64,000 nt of DNA from Glandiceps talaboti (lineage: Eukaryota > Hemichordata > Enteropneusta > Spengelidae). Where the stretch lies: NCBI RefSeq assembly GCF_964340395.1, contig NC_135557.1, forward strand, positions 4,380,216 to 4,444,215, read 5' to 3'. A model generated the notes under the pieces. It had not been told where the DNA came from. It saw nothing but the letters and a program-made list of their open reading frames with translations, and did not search any database. A program made the position numbers and the translations under genes. Of this stretch, positions 38,508 to 53,800 are shown in pieces; the stretch's first letter is position 1; each line of letters begins with the position of its first letter.

Positions 38508-41159
38508 ACGTAAGTTAATAACTGTCTTTTAAAGTTATTTTACCTGATATTAATTACTATTACACATTGGAACATTAGAAGTTAGAAACATTTGCTTTAC
38601 CTATCACGACTGCAGCGTGTAGGAACATTAGAATACATTACAATATCAATGAATGCTATATATAAATTGCTAAACTATTTTGTTTAATTCACTTTCATAT
38701 GGAACACCCGAGATGAATAGCAAGACCCAAGATTAATTACCAAGACCCAAGATGAATAGCAAGATCCAAGATGGATGGATGTGTTTACCAATCTCAAGGC
38801 AGACGTAAGTTAATAATTGTCTCATAAAGTGATTTTACCTGATATTAATTACTATTACACATTGGAACATTAGAAGTTAGAAACATTTGCTTTACCTATC
38901 ACGACTGCAGCGTGTAGTAAAATTAGTATACATTACAATATCAATGAGTGCTATATATAAATTGCTAAACTATTTTGTTTTAATTCACTTTCATATGGAA
39001 CACCCGAGATGAATAGCAAGACCCAAGATCAATTACCAAGACCCACGATGAATAGCAAGACCCAAGATGGATGGATATGTGTACCAATCTCAAGGCAAAC
39101 GTAAGTTAATAATTGTCTCATAAAGTGATTTTACCTGATATTAATTACTATTACACATTGGAACATTAGAAGTTAAAAACATTTGCTTTACCTATCACGA
39201 CTGCAGCGTGTAGCAAAATTAGTATACATTACAATATCAATGAGTGCTATATATAAATTGCTAAACTATTTTGTTTTAATTCACTTTCATATGGAACACC
39301 CGAGATGAATAGCAAGACCCAAGATCAATTACCAAGACCCACGATGAATAGCAAGACCCAAGATGGATGGATATGTGTACCAATCTCAAGGCAAACGTAA
39401 GTTAATAATTGTCTCATAAAGTGATTTTACCTGATATTAATTACTATTACACATTGGAACATTAGAAGTTAGAAACATTTGCTTTACCTGTCACGACTGC
39501 AGCGTGTAGCAACATTAGAATACATTACAATATCATATTGATAACATAAATTGCTAAACTATTTTGTTTAATTCACTTTGATATGGAACACCCGAGATGA
39601 ATAGCAAGACCCAAGATTAATTACCAAGACCCAAGATGAATAGCAAGACCCAAGATGGATGGATGTGTTTACCAATCTGAAGGCAGACGTAAGTTAATAA
39701 TTGTCTCATAAAGTGATTTTACCTGATATTAATTACTATTACACATTGGAACATTAGAAGTTAGAAACATTTGCTTTACCTGTCACGACTGCAGCGTGTA
39801 GCAACATTAGAATACATTACAATATCAATGAATGCTATATATAAATTGCTAAACTATTTTGTTTCAATTCACTTTCATATGGAACATCCGAGATGAATAG
39901 CAAGACCCAAGATTAATTACCAAGACCCAAGATGAACAGGAAGACCCATGATGGATGGATGTGTTTACCAATCTCAAGGCAAACGTAAGTTAATAACTGT
40001 CTTTTTAAGTGATTTTACCTGATATTAATTACTATTACACATTGGAACATTAGAAGTTAGAAACATTTGCTTTACCTATCACGACTGCAGCGTGTAGCAA
40101 CATTAGAATACATTACAATATCATATTGATAACATAAATTGCTAAACTATTTTGTTTTAATTCACTTTCATATGGAACACCCGAGATGAATAGCAAGACC
40201 CAAGATTAATTACCAAGACCCAAGAAGAATAGGAAGACCCAAGATGGATGGATATGTTTACCAATCTCAAGGCAAACGTAAGTTAATGATTGTCTTTTTA
40301 AGTGATTTTACCTTATATTTATTACTATTACACATTGGAACATTAGAAGTTAGAAACATTTGCTTTACCTCTCACGACTGCAGCGTGTAGCAACATTAGA
40401 ATACATTACAATATCAATGAATGCTATATATAAATTGCTAAACTATTTTGTTTAATTCACTTTCATATGGAACACCCGAGATGAATAGCAAGACCCAAGA
40501 TTAATTACCAAGACCCAAGATGAATAGCAAAACCCAAGATGGATGGATGTGTTTACCAATCTCAAGGCAGACGTAAATTAATAATTGTCTCATAAAGTGA
40601 TTTTACCTGATATTAATTACTATTACACATTGGAACATTAGAAGTTAGAAACATTTGCTTTACCTATCACGACTGCAGCGTGTAGTAAAATTAGTATACA
40701 TTACAATATCAATGAGTGCTATATATAAATTGCTAAACTATTTTGTTTTAATTCACTTTCATATGGAACACCCGAGATGAATAGCAAGACCCAAGATCAA
40801 TTACCAAGACCCACGATGAATAGCAAGACCCAAGATGGATGGATATGTGTACCAATCTCAAGGCAAACGTAAGTTAATAATTGTCTCATAAAGTGATTTT
40901 ACCTGATATTAATTACTATTACACATTGGAACATTAGAAGTTAGAAACATTTGCTTTACCTGTCACGACTGCAGCGTGTAGCAACATTAGAATACATTAC
41001 AATATCATATTGATAACATAAATTGCTAAACTATTTTGTTTTAATTCACTTTCATATGGAACACCCGAGATGAATAGCAAGACCGAAGATTAATTACCAA
41101 GACCCAAGGAGAATAGGAAGACCCAAGATGGATGGATATGTTTACCAATCTCAAGGCAA
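38508..41159 (+). repeat. Block A-B-C-D/E-F-G-H-B-D (9 monomers)
   Basis: The monomer at 39395-39686 (292 bp) begins as D (CATATTGATAAC) and switches to E (GTTTAATTC, TTTGATATGG, AATCTGAAGG, GGCAG). C' is absent before the final D. This is an A-B-C-D module fused in register to the E-to-D part of a nine-mer. Confidence 0.83.
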
Positions 41160-44107
41160 ACGTAAGTTAATAACTGTCTTTTAAAGTTATTTTACCTGAT
41201 ATTAATTACTATTACACATTGGAACATTAGAAGTTAGAAACATTTGCTTTACCTATCACGACTGCAGCGTGTAGGAACATTAGAATACATTACAATATCA
41301 ATGAATGCTATATATAAATTGCTAAACTATTTTGTTTAATTCACTTTCATATGGAACACCCGAGATGAATAGCAAGACCCAAGATTAATTACCAAGACCC
41401 AAGATGAATAGCAAGATCCAAGATGGATGGATGTGTTTACCAATCTCAAGGCAGACGTAAGTTAATAATTGTCTCATAAAGTGATTTTACCTGATATTAA
41501 TTACTATTACACATTGGAACATTAGAAGTTAGAAACATTTGCTTTACCTATCACGACTGCAGCGTGTAGTAAAATTAGTATACATTACAATATCAATGAG
41601 TGCTATATATAAATTGCTAAACTATTTTGTTTTAATTCACTTTCATATGGAACACCCGAGATGAATAGCAAGACCCAAGATCAATTACCAAGACCCACGA
41701 TGAATAGCAAGACCCAAGATGGATGGATATGTGTACCAATCTCAAGGCAAACGTAAGTTAATAATTGTCTCATAAAGTGATTTTACCTGATATTAATTAC
41801 TATTACACATTGGAACATTAGAAGTTAAAAACATTTGCTTTACCTATCACGACTGCAGCGTGTAGCAAAATTAGTATACATTACAATATCAATGAGTGCT
41901 ATATATAAATTGCTAAACTATTTTGTTTTAATTCACTTTCATATGGAACACCCGAGATGAATAGCAAGACCCAAGATCAATTACCAAGACCCACGATGAA
42001 TAGCAAGACCCAAGATGGATGGATATGTGTACCAATCTCAAGGCAAACGTAAGTTAATAATTGTCTCATAAAGTGATTTTACCTGATATTAATTACTATT
42101 ACACATTGGAACATTAGAAGTTAGAAACATTTGCTTTACCTGTCACGACTGCAGCGTGTAGCAACATTAGAATACATTACAATATCATATTGATAACATA
42201 AATTGCTAAACTATTTTGTTTAATTCACTTTGATATGGAACACCCGAGATGAATAGCAAGACCCAAGATTAATTACCAAGACCCAAGATGAATAGCAAGA
42301 CCCAAGATGGATGGATGTGTTTACCAATCTGAAGGCAGACGTAAGTTAATAATTGTCTCATAAAGTGATTTTACCTGATATTAATTACTATTACACATTG
42401 GAACATTAGAAGTTAGAAACATTTGCTTTACCTGTCACGACTGCAGCGTGTAGCAACATTAGAATACATTACAATATCAATGAATGCTATATATAAATTG
42501 CTAAACTATTTTGTTTCAATTCACTTTCATATGGAACATCCGAGATGAATAGCAAGACCCAAGATTAATTACCAAGACCCAAGATGAACAGGAAGACCCA
42601 TGATGGATGGATGTGTTTACCAATCTCAAGGCAAACGTAAGTTAATAACTGTCTTTTTAAGTGATTTTACCTGATATTAATTACTATTACACATTGGAAC
42701 ATTAGAAGTTAGAAACATTTGCTTTACCTATCACGACTGCAGCGTGTAGCAACATTAGAATACATTACAATATCATATTGATAACATAAATTGCTAAACT
42801 ATTTTGTTTTAATTCACTTTCATATGGAACACCCGAGATGAATAGCAAGACCCAAGATTAATTACCAAGACCCAAGAAGAATAGGAAGACCCAAGATGGA
42901 TGGATATGTTTACCAATCTCAAGGCAAACGTAAGTTAATGATTGTCTTTTTAAGTGATTTTACCTTATATTTATTACTATTACACATTGGAACATTAGAA
43001 GTTAGAAACATTTGCTTTACCTCTCACGACTGCAGCGTGTAGCAACATTAGAATACATTACAATATCAATGAATGCTATATATAAATTGCTAAACTATTT
43101 TGTTTAATTCACTTTCATATGGAACACCCGAGATGAATAGCAAGACCCAAGATTAATTACCAAGACCCAAGATGAATAGCAAAACCCAAGATGGATGGAT
43201 GTGTTTACCAATCTCAAGGCAGACGTAAATTAATAATTGTCTCATAAAGTGATTTTACCTGATATTAATTACTATTACACATTGGAACATTAGAAGTTAG
43301 AAACATTTGCTTTACCTATCACGACTGCAGCGTGTAGTAAAATTAGTATACATTACAATATCAATGAGTGCTATATATAAATTGCTAAACTATTTTGTTT
43401 TAATTCACTTTCATATGGAACACCCGAGATGAATAGCAAGACCCAAGATCAATTACCAAGACCCACGATGAATAGCAAGACCCAAGATGGATGGATATGT
43501 GTACCAATCTCAAGGCAAACGTAAGTTAATAATTGTCTCATAAAGTGATTTTACCTGATATTAATTACTATTACACATTGGAACATTAGAAGTTAAAAAC
43601 ATTTACTTTACCTATCACGACTGCAGCGTGTAGCAAAATTAGTATACATTACAATATCAATGAGTGCTATATATAAATTGCTAAACTATTTTGTTTTAAT
43701 TCACTTTCATATGGAACACCCGAGATGAATAGCAAGACCCAAGATTAATTACCAAGACCAACGATGAATAGCAAGACCCAAGATGGATGGATATGTGTAC
43801 CAATCTCAAGGCAAACGTAAGTTAATAATTGTCTCATAAAGTGATTTTACCTGATATTAATTACTATTACACATTGGAACATTAGAAGTTAGAAACATTT
43901 GCTTTACCTGTCACGACTGCAGCGTGTAGCAACATTAGAATACATTACAATATCATATTGATAACATAAATTGCTAAACTATTTTGTTTTAATTCACTTT
44001 CATATGGAACACCCGAGATGAATAGCAAGACCGAAGATTAATTACCAAGACCCAAGGAGAATAGGAAGACCCAAGATGGATGGATATGTTTACCAATCTC
44101 AAGGCAA
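41160..44107 (+). repeat. Block A-B-C-D/E-F-G-H-B-C'-D (10 monomers, 2,948 bp)
   Basis: Near-copy of the preceding block with the same D/E hybrid (42047-42338), but with C' retained. It differs from the neighbour chiefly by one whole monomer. Confidence 0.84.
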
Positions 44108-45287
44108 ACGTAAGTTAATAACTGTCTTTTAAAGTTATTTTACCTGATATTAATTACTATTACACATTGGAACATTAGAAGTTAGAAACATTTGCTTTAC
44201 CTATCACGACTGCAGCGTGTAGGAACATTAGAATACATTACAATATCAATGAATGCTATATATAAATTGCTAAACTATTTTGTTTAATTCACTTTCATAT
44301 GGAACACCCGAGATGAATAGCAAGACCCAAGATTAATTACCAAGACCCAAGATGAATAGCAAGATCCAAGATGGATGGATGTGTTTACCAATCTCAAGGC
44401 AGACGTAAGTTAATAATTGTCTCATAAAGTGATTTTACCTGATATTAATTACTATTACACATTGGAACATTAGAAGTTAGAAACATTTGCTTTACCTATC
44501 ACGACTGCAGCGTGTAGTAAAATTAGTATACATTACAATATCAATGAGTGCTATATATAAATTGCTAAACTATTTTGTTTTAATTCACTTTCATATGGAA
44601 CACCCGAGATGAATAGCAAGACCCAAGATCAATTACCAAGACCCACGATGAATAGCAAGACCCAAGATGGATGGATATGTGTACCAATCTCAAGGCAAAC
44701 GTAAGTTAATAATTGTCTCATAAAGTGATTTTACCTGATATTAATTACTATTACACATTGGAACATTAGAAGTTAAAAACATTTGCTTTACCTATCACGA
44801 CTGCAGCGTGTAGCAAAATTAGTATACATTACAATATCAATGAGTGCTATATATAAATTGCTAAACTATTTTGTTTTAATTCACTTTCATATGGAACACC
44901 CGAGATGAATAGCAAGACCCAAGATCAATTACCAAGACCCACGATGAATAGCAAGACCCAAGATGGATGGATATGTGTACCAATCTCAAGGCAAACGTAA
45001 GTTAATAATTGTCTCATAAAGTGATTTTACCTGATATTAATTACTATTACACATTGGAACATTAGAAGTTAGAAACATTTGCTTTACCTGTCACGACTGC
45101 AGCGTGTAGCAACATTAGAATACATTACAATATCATATTGATAACATAAATTGCTAAACTATTTTGTTTTAATTCACTTTCATATGGAACACCCGAGATG
45201 AATAGCAAGACCGAAGATTAATTACCAAGACCCAAGGAGAATAGGAAGACCCAAGATGGATGGATATGTTTACCAATCTCAAGGCAA
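44108..45287 (+). repeat. Module A-B-C-D (1,180 bp)
   Basis: The same four-monomer module as at 32906 and 59739, flanked on both sides by blocks that begin with A. Confidence 0.86.
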
Positions 45288-47941
45288 ACGTAAGTTAATA
45301 ACTGTCTTTTAAAGTTATTTTACCTGATATTAATTACTATTACACATTGGAACATTAGAAGTTAGAAACATTTGCTTTACCTATCACGACTGCAGCGTGT
45401 AGGAACATTAGAATACATTACAATATCAATGAATGCTATATATAAATTGCTAAACTATTTTGTTTAATTCACTTTCATATGGAACACCCGAGATGAATAG
45501 CAAGACCCAAGATTAATTACCAAGACCCAAGATGAATAGCAAGATCCAAGATGGATGGATGGTTTACCAATCTCAAGGCAGACGTAAGTTAATAATTGTC
45601 TCATAAAGTGATTTTACCTGATATTAATTACTATTACACATTGGAACATTAGAAGTTAGAAACATTTGCTTTACCTATCACGACTGCAGCGTGTAGTAAA
45701 ATTAGTATACATTACAATATCAATGAGTGCTATATATAAATTGCTAAACTATTTTGTTTTAATTCACTTTCATATGGAACACCCGAGATGAATAGCAAGA
45801 CCCAAGATCAATTACCAAGACCCACGATGAATAGCAAGACCCAAGATGGATGGATATGTGTACCAATCTCAAGGCAAACGTAAGTTAATGATTGTCTTTT
45901 TAAGTTATTTTACCTGATGTTAATTACTATTACACATTGGAACATTAGAAGTTAGAAACATTTGCTTTACCTATCACGACTGCAGCGTGTAGGAACATTA
46001 GAATACATTACAATATCAATGAATGCTATATATAAATTGCTAAACTATTTTGTTTAATTCACTTTCATATGGAACACCCCAGATGAATAGCAAGACCCAA
46101 GATTAATTACCAAGACCCAAGATGAATAGCAAGACCCAAGATGGATGGATGTGTTTACCAATCTGAAGGCAGACGTAAGTTAATAATTGTCTCATAAAGT
46201 GATTTTACCTGATATTAATTACTATTACACATTGGAACATTAGAAGTTAGAAACATTTGCTTTACCTGTCACGACTGCAGCGTGTAGCAACATTAGAATA
46301 CATTACAATATCAATGAATGCTATATATAAATTGCTAAACTATTTTGTTTCAATTCACTTTCATATGGAACATCCGAGATGAATAGCAAGACCCAAGATT
46401 AATTACCAAGACCCAAGATGAACAGGAAGACCCATGATGGATGGATGTGTTTACCAATCTCAAGGCAAACGTAAGTTAATAACTGTCTTTTTAAGTGATT
46501 TTACCTGATATTAATTACTATTACACATTGGAACATTAGAAGTTAGAAACATTTGCTTTACCTATCACGACTGCAGCGTGTAGCAACATTAGAATACATT
46601 ACAATATCATATTGATAACATAAATTGCTAAACTATTTTGTTTTAATTCACTTTCATATGGAACACCCGAGATGAATAGCAAGACCCAAGATTAATTACC
46701 AAGACCCAAGAAGAATAGGAAGACCCAAGATGGATGGATATGTTTACCAATCTCAAGGCAAACGTAAGTTAATGATTGTCTTTTTAAGTGATTTTACCTT
46801 ATATTTATTACTATTACACATTGGAACATTAGAAGTTAGAAACATTTGCTTTACCTCTCACGACTGCAGCGTGTAGCAACATTAGAATACATTACAATAT
46901 CAATGAATGCTATATATAAATTGCTAAACTATTTTGTTTAATTCACTTTCATATGGAACACCCGAGATGAATAGCAAGACCCAAGATTAATTACCAAGAC
47001 CCAAGATGAATAGCAAAACCCAAGATGGATGGATGTGTTTACCAATCTCAAGGCAGACGTAAATTAATAATTGTCTCATAAAGTGATTTTACCTGATATT
47101 AATTACTATTACACATTGGAACATTAGAAGTTAGAAACATTTGCTTTACCTATCACGACTGCAGCGTGTAGTAAAATTAGTATACATTACAATATCAATG
47201 AGTGCTATATATAAATTGCTAAACTATTTTGTTTTAATTCACTTTCATATGGAACACCCGAGATGAATAGCAAGACCCAAGATCAATTACCAAGACCCAC
47301 GATGAATAGCAAGACCCAAGATGGATGGATATGTGTACCAATCTCAAGGCAAACGTAAGTTAATAATTGTCTCATAAAGTGATTTTACCTGATATTAATT
47401 ACTATTACACATTGGAACATTAGAAGATAAAAACATTTACTTTACCTATCACGACTGCAGCGTGTAGCAAAATTAGTATACATTACAATATCAATGAGTG
47501 CTATATATAAATTGCTAAACTATTTTGTTTTAATTCACTTTCATATGGAACACCCGAGATGAATAGCAAGACCCAAGATTAATTACCAAGACCAACGATG
47601 AATAGCAAGACCCAAGATGGATGGATATGTGTACCAATCTCAAGGCAAACGTAAGTTAATAATTGTCTCATAAAGTGATTTTACCTGATATTAATTACTA
47701 TTACACATTGGAACATTAGAAGTTAGAAACATTTGCTTTACCTGTCACGACTGCAGCGTGTAGCAACATTAGAATACATTACAATATCATATTGATAACA
47801 TAAATTGCTAAACTATTTTGTTTTAATTCACTTTCATATGGAACACCCGAGATGAATAGCAAGACCGAAGATTAATTACCAAGACCCAAGGAGAATAGGA
47901 AGACCCAAGATGGATGGATATGTTTACCAATCTCAAGGCAA
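45288..47941 (+). repeat. Nine-monomer unit A-B-E-F-G-H-B-C'-D (2,654 bp)
   Basis: Canonical nine-mer. A has the TGGATGGATGGTTTACC two-base deletion, E has CCCCAGATG and AATCTGAAGG, the second B starts ACGTAAATTA and C' has GAAGATAAAAAC. Confidence 0.87.
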
Positions 47942-50889
47942 ACGTAAGTTAATAACTGTCTTTTAAAGCTATTTTACCTGATATTAATTACTATTACACA
48001 TTGGAACATTAGAAGTTAGAAACATTTGCTTTACCTATCACGACTGCAGCGTGTAGGAACATTAGAATACATTACAATATCAATGAATGCTATATATAAA
48101 TTGCTAAACTATTTTGTTTAATTCACTTTCATATGGAACACCCGAGATGAATAGCAAGACCCAAGATTAATTACCAAGACCCAAGATGAATAGCAAGATC
48201 CAAGATGGATGGATGTGTTTACCAATCTCAAGGCAGACGTAAGTTAATAATTGTCTCATAAAGTGATTTTACCTGATATTAATTACTATTACACATTGGA
48301 ACATTAGAAGTTAAAAACATTTGCTTTACCTATCACGACTGCAGCGTGTAGCAAAATTAGTATACATTACAATATCAATGAGTGCTATATATAAATTGCT
48401 AAACTATTTTGTTTTAATTCACTTTCATATGGAACACCCGAGATGAATAGCAAGACCCAAGATCAATTACCAAGACCCACGATGAATAGCAAGACCCAAG
48501 ATGGATGGATATGTGTACCAATCTCAAGGCAAACGTAAGTTAATAATTGTCTCATAAAGTGATTTTACCTGATATTAATTACTATTACACATTGGAACAT
48601 TAGAAGTTAGAAACATTTGCTTTACCTGTCACGACTGCAGCGTGTAGCAACATTAGAATACATTACAATATCATATTGATAATATAAATTGCTAAACTAT
48701 TTTGTTTTAATTCACTTTCATATGGAACACCCGAGATGAATAGCAAGACCGAAGATTAATTACCAAGACCCAAGGAGAATAGGAAGACCCAAGATGGATG
48801 GATATGTTTACCAATCTCAAGGCAAACGTAAGTTAATAACTGTCTTTTTAAGTTATTTTACCTGATATTAATTACTATTACAAATTGGAACATTAGAAGT
48901 TAGAAACATTTGCTTTACCTGTCACGACTGCAGCGTGTAGCAACATTAGAATACATTACAATATCAATGAATGCTATATATAAATTGCTAAACTATTTTG
49001 TTTCAATTCACTTTCATATGGAACATCCGAGATGAATAGCAAGACCCAAGATTAATTACCAAGACCCAAGATGAACAGGAAGACCCATGATGGATGGATG
49101 TGTTTACCAATCTCAAGGCAAACGTAAGTTAATAACTGTCTTTTTAAGTGATTTTACCTGATATTAATTACTATTACACATTGGAACATTAGAAGTTAGA
49201 AACATTTGCTTTACCTATCACGACTGCAGCGTGTAGCAACATTAGAATACATTACAATATCATATTGATAACATAAATTGCTAAACTATTTTGTTTTAAT
49301 TCACTTTCATATGGAACACCCGAGATGAATAGCAAGACCCAAGATTAATTACCAAGACCCAAGAAGAATAGGAAGACCCAAGATGGATGGATATGTTTAC
49401 CAATCTCAAGGCAAACGTAAGTTAATGATTGTCTTTTTAAGTGATTTTACCTTATATTTATTACTATTACACATTGGAACATTAGAAGTTAGAAACATTT
49501 GCTTTACCTCTCACGACTGCAGCGTGTAGCAACATTAGAATACATTACAATATCAATGAATGCTATATATAAATTGCTAAACTATTTTGTTTAATTCACT
49601 TTCATATGGAACACCCGAGATGAATAGCAAGACCCAAGATTAATTACCAAGACCCAAGAAGAATAGGAAGACCCAAGATGGATGGATATGTTTACCAATC
49701 TCAAGGCAAACGTAAGTTAATGATTGTCTTTTTAAGTGATTTTACCTTATATTTATTACTATTACACATTGGAACATTAGAAGTTAGAAACATTTGCTTT
49801 ACCTCTCACGACTGCAGCGTGTAGCAACATTAGAATACATTACAATATCAATGAATGCTATATATAAATTGCTAAACTATTTTGTTTAATTCACTTTCAT
49901 ATGGAACACCCGAGATGAATAGCAAGACCCAAGATTAATTACCAAGACCCAAGATGAATAGCAAAACCCAAGATGGATGGATGTGTTTACCAATCTCAAG
50001 GCAGACGTAAGTTAATAATTGTCTCATGAAGTGATTTTACCTGATATTAATTACTATTACACATTGGAACATTAGAAGTTAGAAACATTTGCTTTACCTA
50101 TCACGACTGCAGCGTGTAGTAAAATTAGTATACATTACAATATCAATGAGTGCTATATATAAATTGCTAAACTATTTTGTTTTAATTCACTTTCATATGG
50201 AACACCCGAGATGAATAGCAAGACCCAAGATCAATTACCAAGACCCACGATGAATAGCAAGACCCAAGATGGATGGATATGTGTACCAATCTCAAGGCAA
50301 ACGTAAGTTAATAATTGTCTCATAAAGTGATTTTACCTGATATTAATTACTATTACACATTGGAACATTAGAAGTTAAAAACATTTACTTTACCTATCAC
50401 GACTGCAGCGTGTAGCAAAATTAGTATACATTACAATATCAATGAGTGCTATATATAAATTGCTAAACTATTTTGTTTTAATTCACTTTCATAAGGAACA
50501 CCCGAGATGAATAGCAAGACCCAAGATTAATTACCAAGACCAACGATGAATAGCAAGACCCAAGATGGATGGATATGTGTACCAATCTCAAGGCAAACGT
50601 AAGTTAATAATTGTCTCATAAAGTGATTTTACCTGATATTAATTACTATTACACATTGGAACATTAGAAGTTAGAAACATTTGCTTTACCTGTCACGACT
50701 GCAGCGTGTAGCAACATTAGAATACATTACAATATCATATTGATAACATAAATTGCTAAACTATTTTGTTTTAATTCACTTTCATATGGAACACCCGAGA
50801 TGAATAGCAAGACCGAAGATTAATTACCAAGACCCAAGGAGAATAGGAAGACCCAAGATGGATGGATATGTTTACCAATCTCAAGGCAA
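47942..50889 (+). repeat. Block A-C-D-A/F-G-H1-H-B-C'-D (10 monomers)
   Basis: The A/F hybrid at 48826-49121 starts like A (AACTG, TTAAGTTATTTT) and continues as F (ACAAATTGG, GTTTCAATTC, GATGAACAGG). The expected B after the first A is missing. D has the private TTGATAATATAAATT, shared with the D just before 53545. Confidence 0.82.
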
Positions 50890-53800
50890 ACGTAAGTTAA
50901 TAACTGTCTTTTAAAGTTATTTTACCTGATATTAATTACTATTACACATTGGAACATTAGAAGTTAGAAACATTTGCTTTACCTATCACGACTGCAGCGT
51001 GTAGGAACATTAGAATACATTACAATATCAATGAATGCTATATATAAATTGCTAAACTATTTTGTTTAATTCACTTTCATATGGAACACCCGAGATGAAT
51101 AGCAAGACCCAAGATTAATTACCAAGACCCAAGATGAATAGCAAGATCCAAGATGGATGGATGTGTTTACCAATCTCAAGGCAGACGTAAGTTAATAATT
51201 GTCTCATAAAGTGATTTTACCTGATATTAATTACTATTACACATTGGAACATTAGAAGTTAGAAACATTTGCTTTACCTATCACGACTGCAGCGTGTAGT
51301 AAAATTAGTATACATTACAATATCAATGAGTGCTATATATAAATTGCTAAACTATTTTGTTTTAATTCACTTTCATATGGAACACCCGAGATGAATAGCA
51401 AGACCCAAGATCAATTACCAAGACCCACGATGAATAGCAAGACCCAAGATGGATGGATATGTGTACCAATCTCAAGGCAAACGTAAGTTAATGATTGTCT
51501 TTTTAAGTTATTTTACCTGATGTTAATTACTATTACACATTGGAACATTAGAAGTTAGAAACATTTGCTTTACCTATCACGACTGCAGCGTGTAGGAACA
51601 TTAGAATACATTACAATATCAATGAATGCTATATATAAATTGCTAAACTATTTTGTTTAATTCACTTTCATATGGAACACCCGAGATGAATAGCAAGACC
51701 CAAGATTAATTACCAAGACCCAAGATGAATAGCAAGACCCAAGATGGATGGATGTGTTTACCAATCTGAAGGCAGACGTAAGTTAATAATTGTCTCATAA
51801 AGTGATTTTACCTGATATTAATTACTATTACACATTGGAACATTAGAAGTTAGAAACATTTGCTTTACCTGTCACGACTGCAGCGTGTAGCAACATTAGA
51901 ATACATTACAATATCAATGAATGCTACATATAAATTGCTAAACTATTTTGTTTCAATTCACTTTCATATGGAACATCCGAGATGAATAGCAAGACCCAAG
52001 ATTAATTACCAAGACCCAAGATGAACAGGAAGACCCATGATGGATGGATGTGTTTACCAATCTCAAGGCAAACGTAAGTTAATAACTGTCTTTTTAAGTG
52101 ATTTTACCTGATATTAATTACTATTACACATTGGAACATTAGAAGTTAGAAACATTTGCTTTACCTATCACGACTGCAGCGTGTAGCAACATTAGAATAC
52201 ATTACAATATCATATTGATAACATAAATTGCTAAACTATTTTGTTTTAATTCACTTTCATATGGAACACCCGAGATGAATAGCAAGACCCAAGATTAATT
52301 ACCAAGACCCAAGAAGAATAGGAAGACCCAAGATGGATGGATATGTTTACCAATCTCAAGGCAAACGTAAGTTAATGATTGTCTTTTTAAGTGATTTTAC
52401 CTTATATTTATTACTATTACACATTGGAACATTAGAAGTTAGAAACATTTGCTTTACCTCTCACGACTGCAGCGTGTAGCAACATTAGAATACATTACAA
52501 TATCAATGAATGCTATATATAAATTGCTAAACTATTTTGTTTAATTCACTTTCATATGGAACACCCGAGATGAATAGCAAGACCCAAGATTAATTACCAA
52601 GACCCAAGATGAATAGCAAAACCCAAGATGGATGGATGTGTTTACCAATCTCAAGGCAGACGTAAGTTAATAATTGTCTCATAAAGTGATTTTACCTGAT
52701 ATTCATTACTATTACACATTGGAACATTAGAAGTTAGAAACATTTGCTTTACCTATCACGACTGCAGCGTGTAGTAAAATTAGTATACATTACAATATCA
52801 ATGAGTGCTATATATAAATTGCTAAACTATTTTGTTTTAATTCACTTTCATATGGAACACCCGAGATGAATAGCAAGACCCAAGATCAATTACCAAGACC
52901 CACGATGAATAGCAAGACCCAAGATGGATGGATATGTGTACCAATCTCAAGGCAAACGTAAGTTAATAATTGTCTCATAAAGTGATTTTACCTGATATTA
53001 ATTACTATTACACATTGGAACATTAGAAGTTAAAAACATTTACTTTACCTATCACGACTGCAGCGTGTAGCAAAATTAGTATACATTACAATATCAATGA
53101 GTGCTATATATAAATTGCTAAACTATTTTGTTTTAATTCACTTTCATATGGAACACCCGAGATGAATAGCAAGACCCAAGATCAATTACCAAGACCCACG
53201 ATGAATAGCAAGACCCAAGATGGATGGATATGTGTACCAATCTCAAGGCAAACGTAAGTTAATAATTGTCTCATAAAGTGATTTTACCTGATATTAATTA
53301 CTATTACACATTGGAACATTAGAAGTTAGAAACATTTGCTTTACCTGTCACGACTGCAGCGTGTAGCAACATTAGAATACATTACAATATCATATTGATA
53401 ATATAAATTGCTAAACTATTTTGTTTTAATTCACTTTCATATGGAACACCCGAGATGAATAGCAAGACCGAAGATTAATTACCAAGACCCAAGGAGAATA
53501 GGAAGACCCAAGATGGATGGATATGTTTACCAATCTCAAGGCAAACGTAAGTTAATAACTGTCTTTTTAAGTTATTTTACCTGATATTAATTACTATTAC
53601 AAATTGGAACATTAGAAGTTAGAAACATTTGCTTTACCTGTCACGACTGCAGCGTGTAGCAACATTAGAATACATTACAATATCAATGAATGCTATATAT
53701 AAATTGCTAAACTATTTTGTTTCAATTCACTTTCATATGGAACATCCGAGATGAATAGCAAGACCCAAGATTAATTACCAAGACCCAAGAAGAATAGGAA

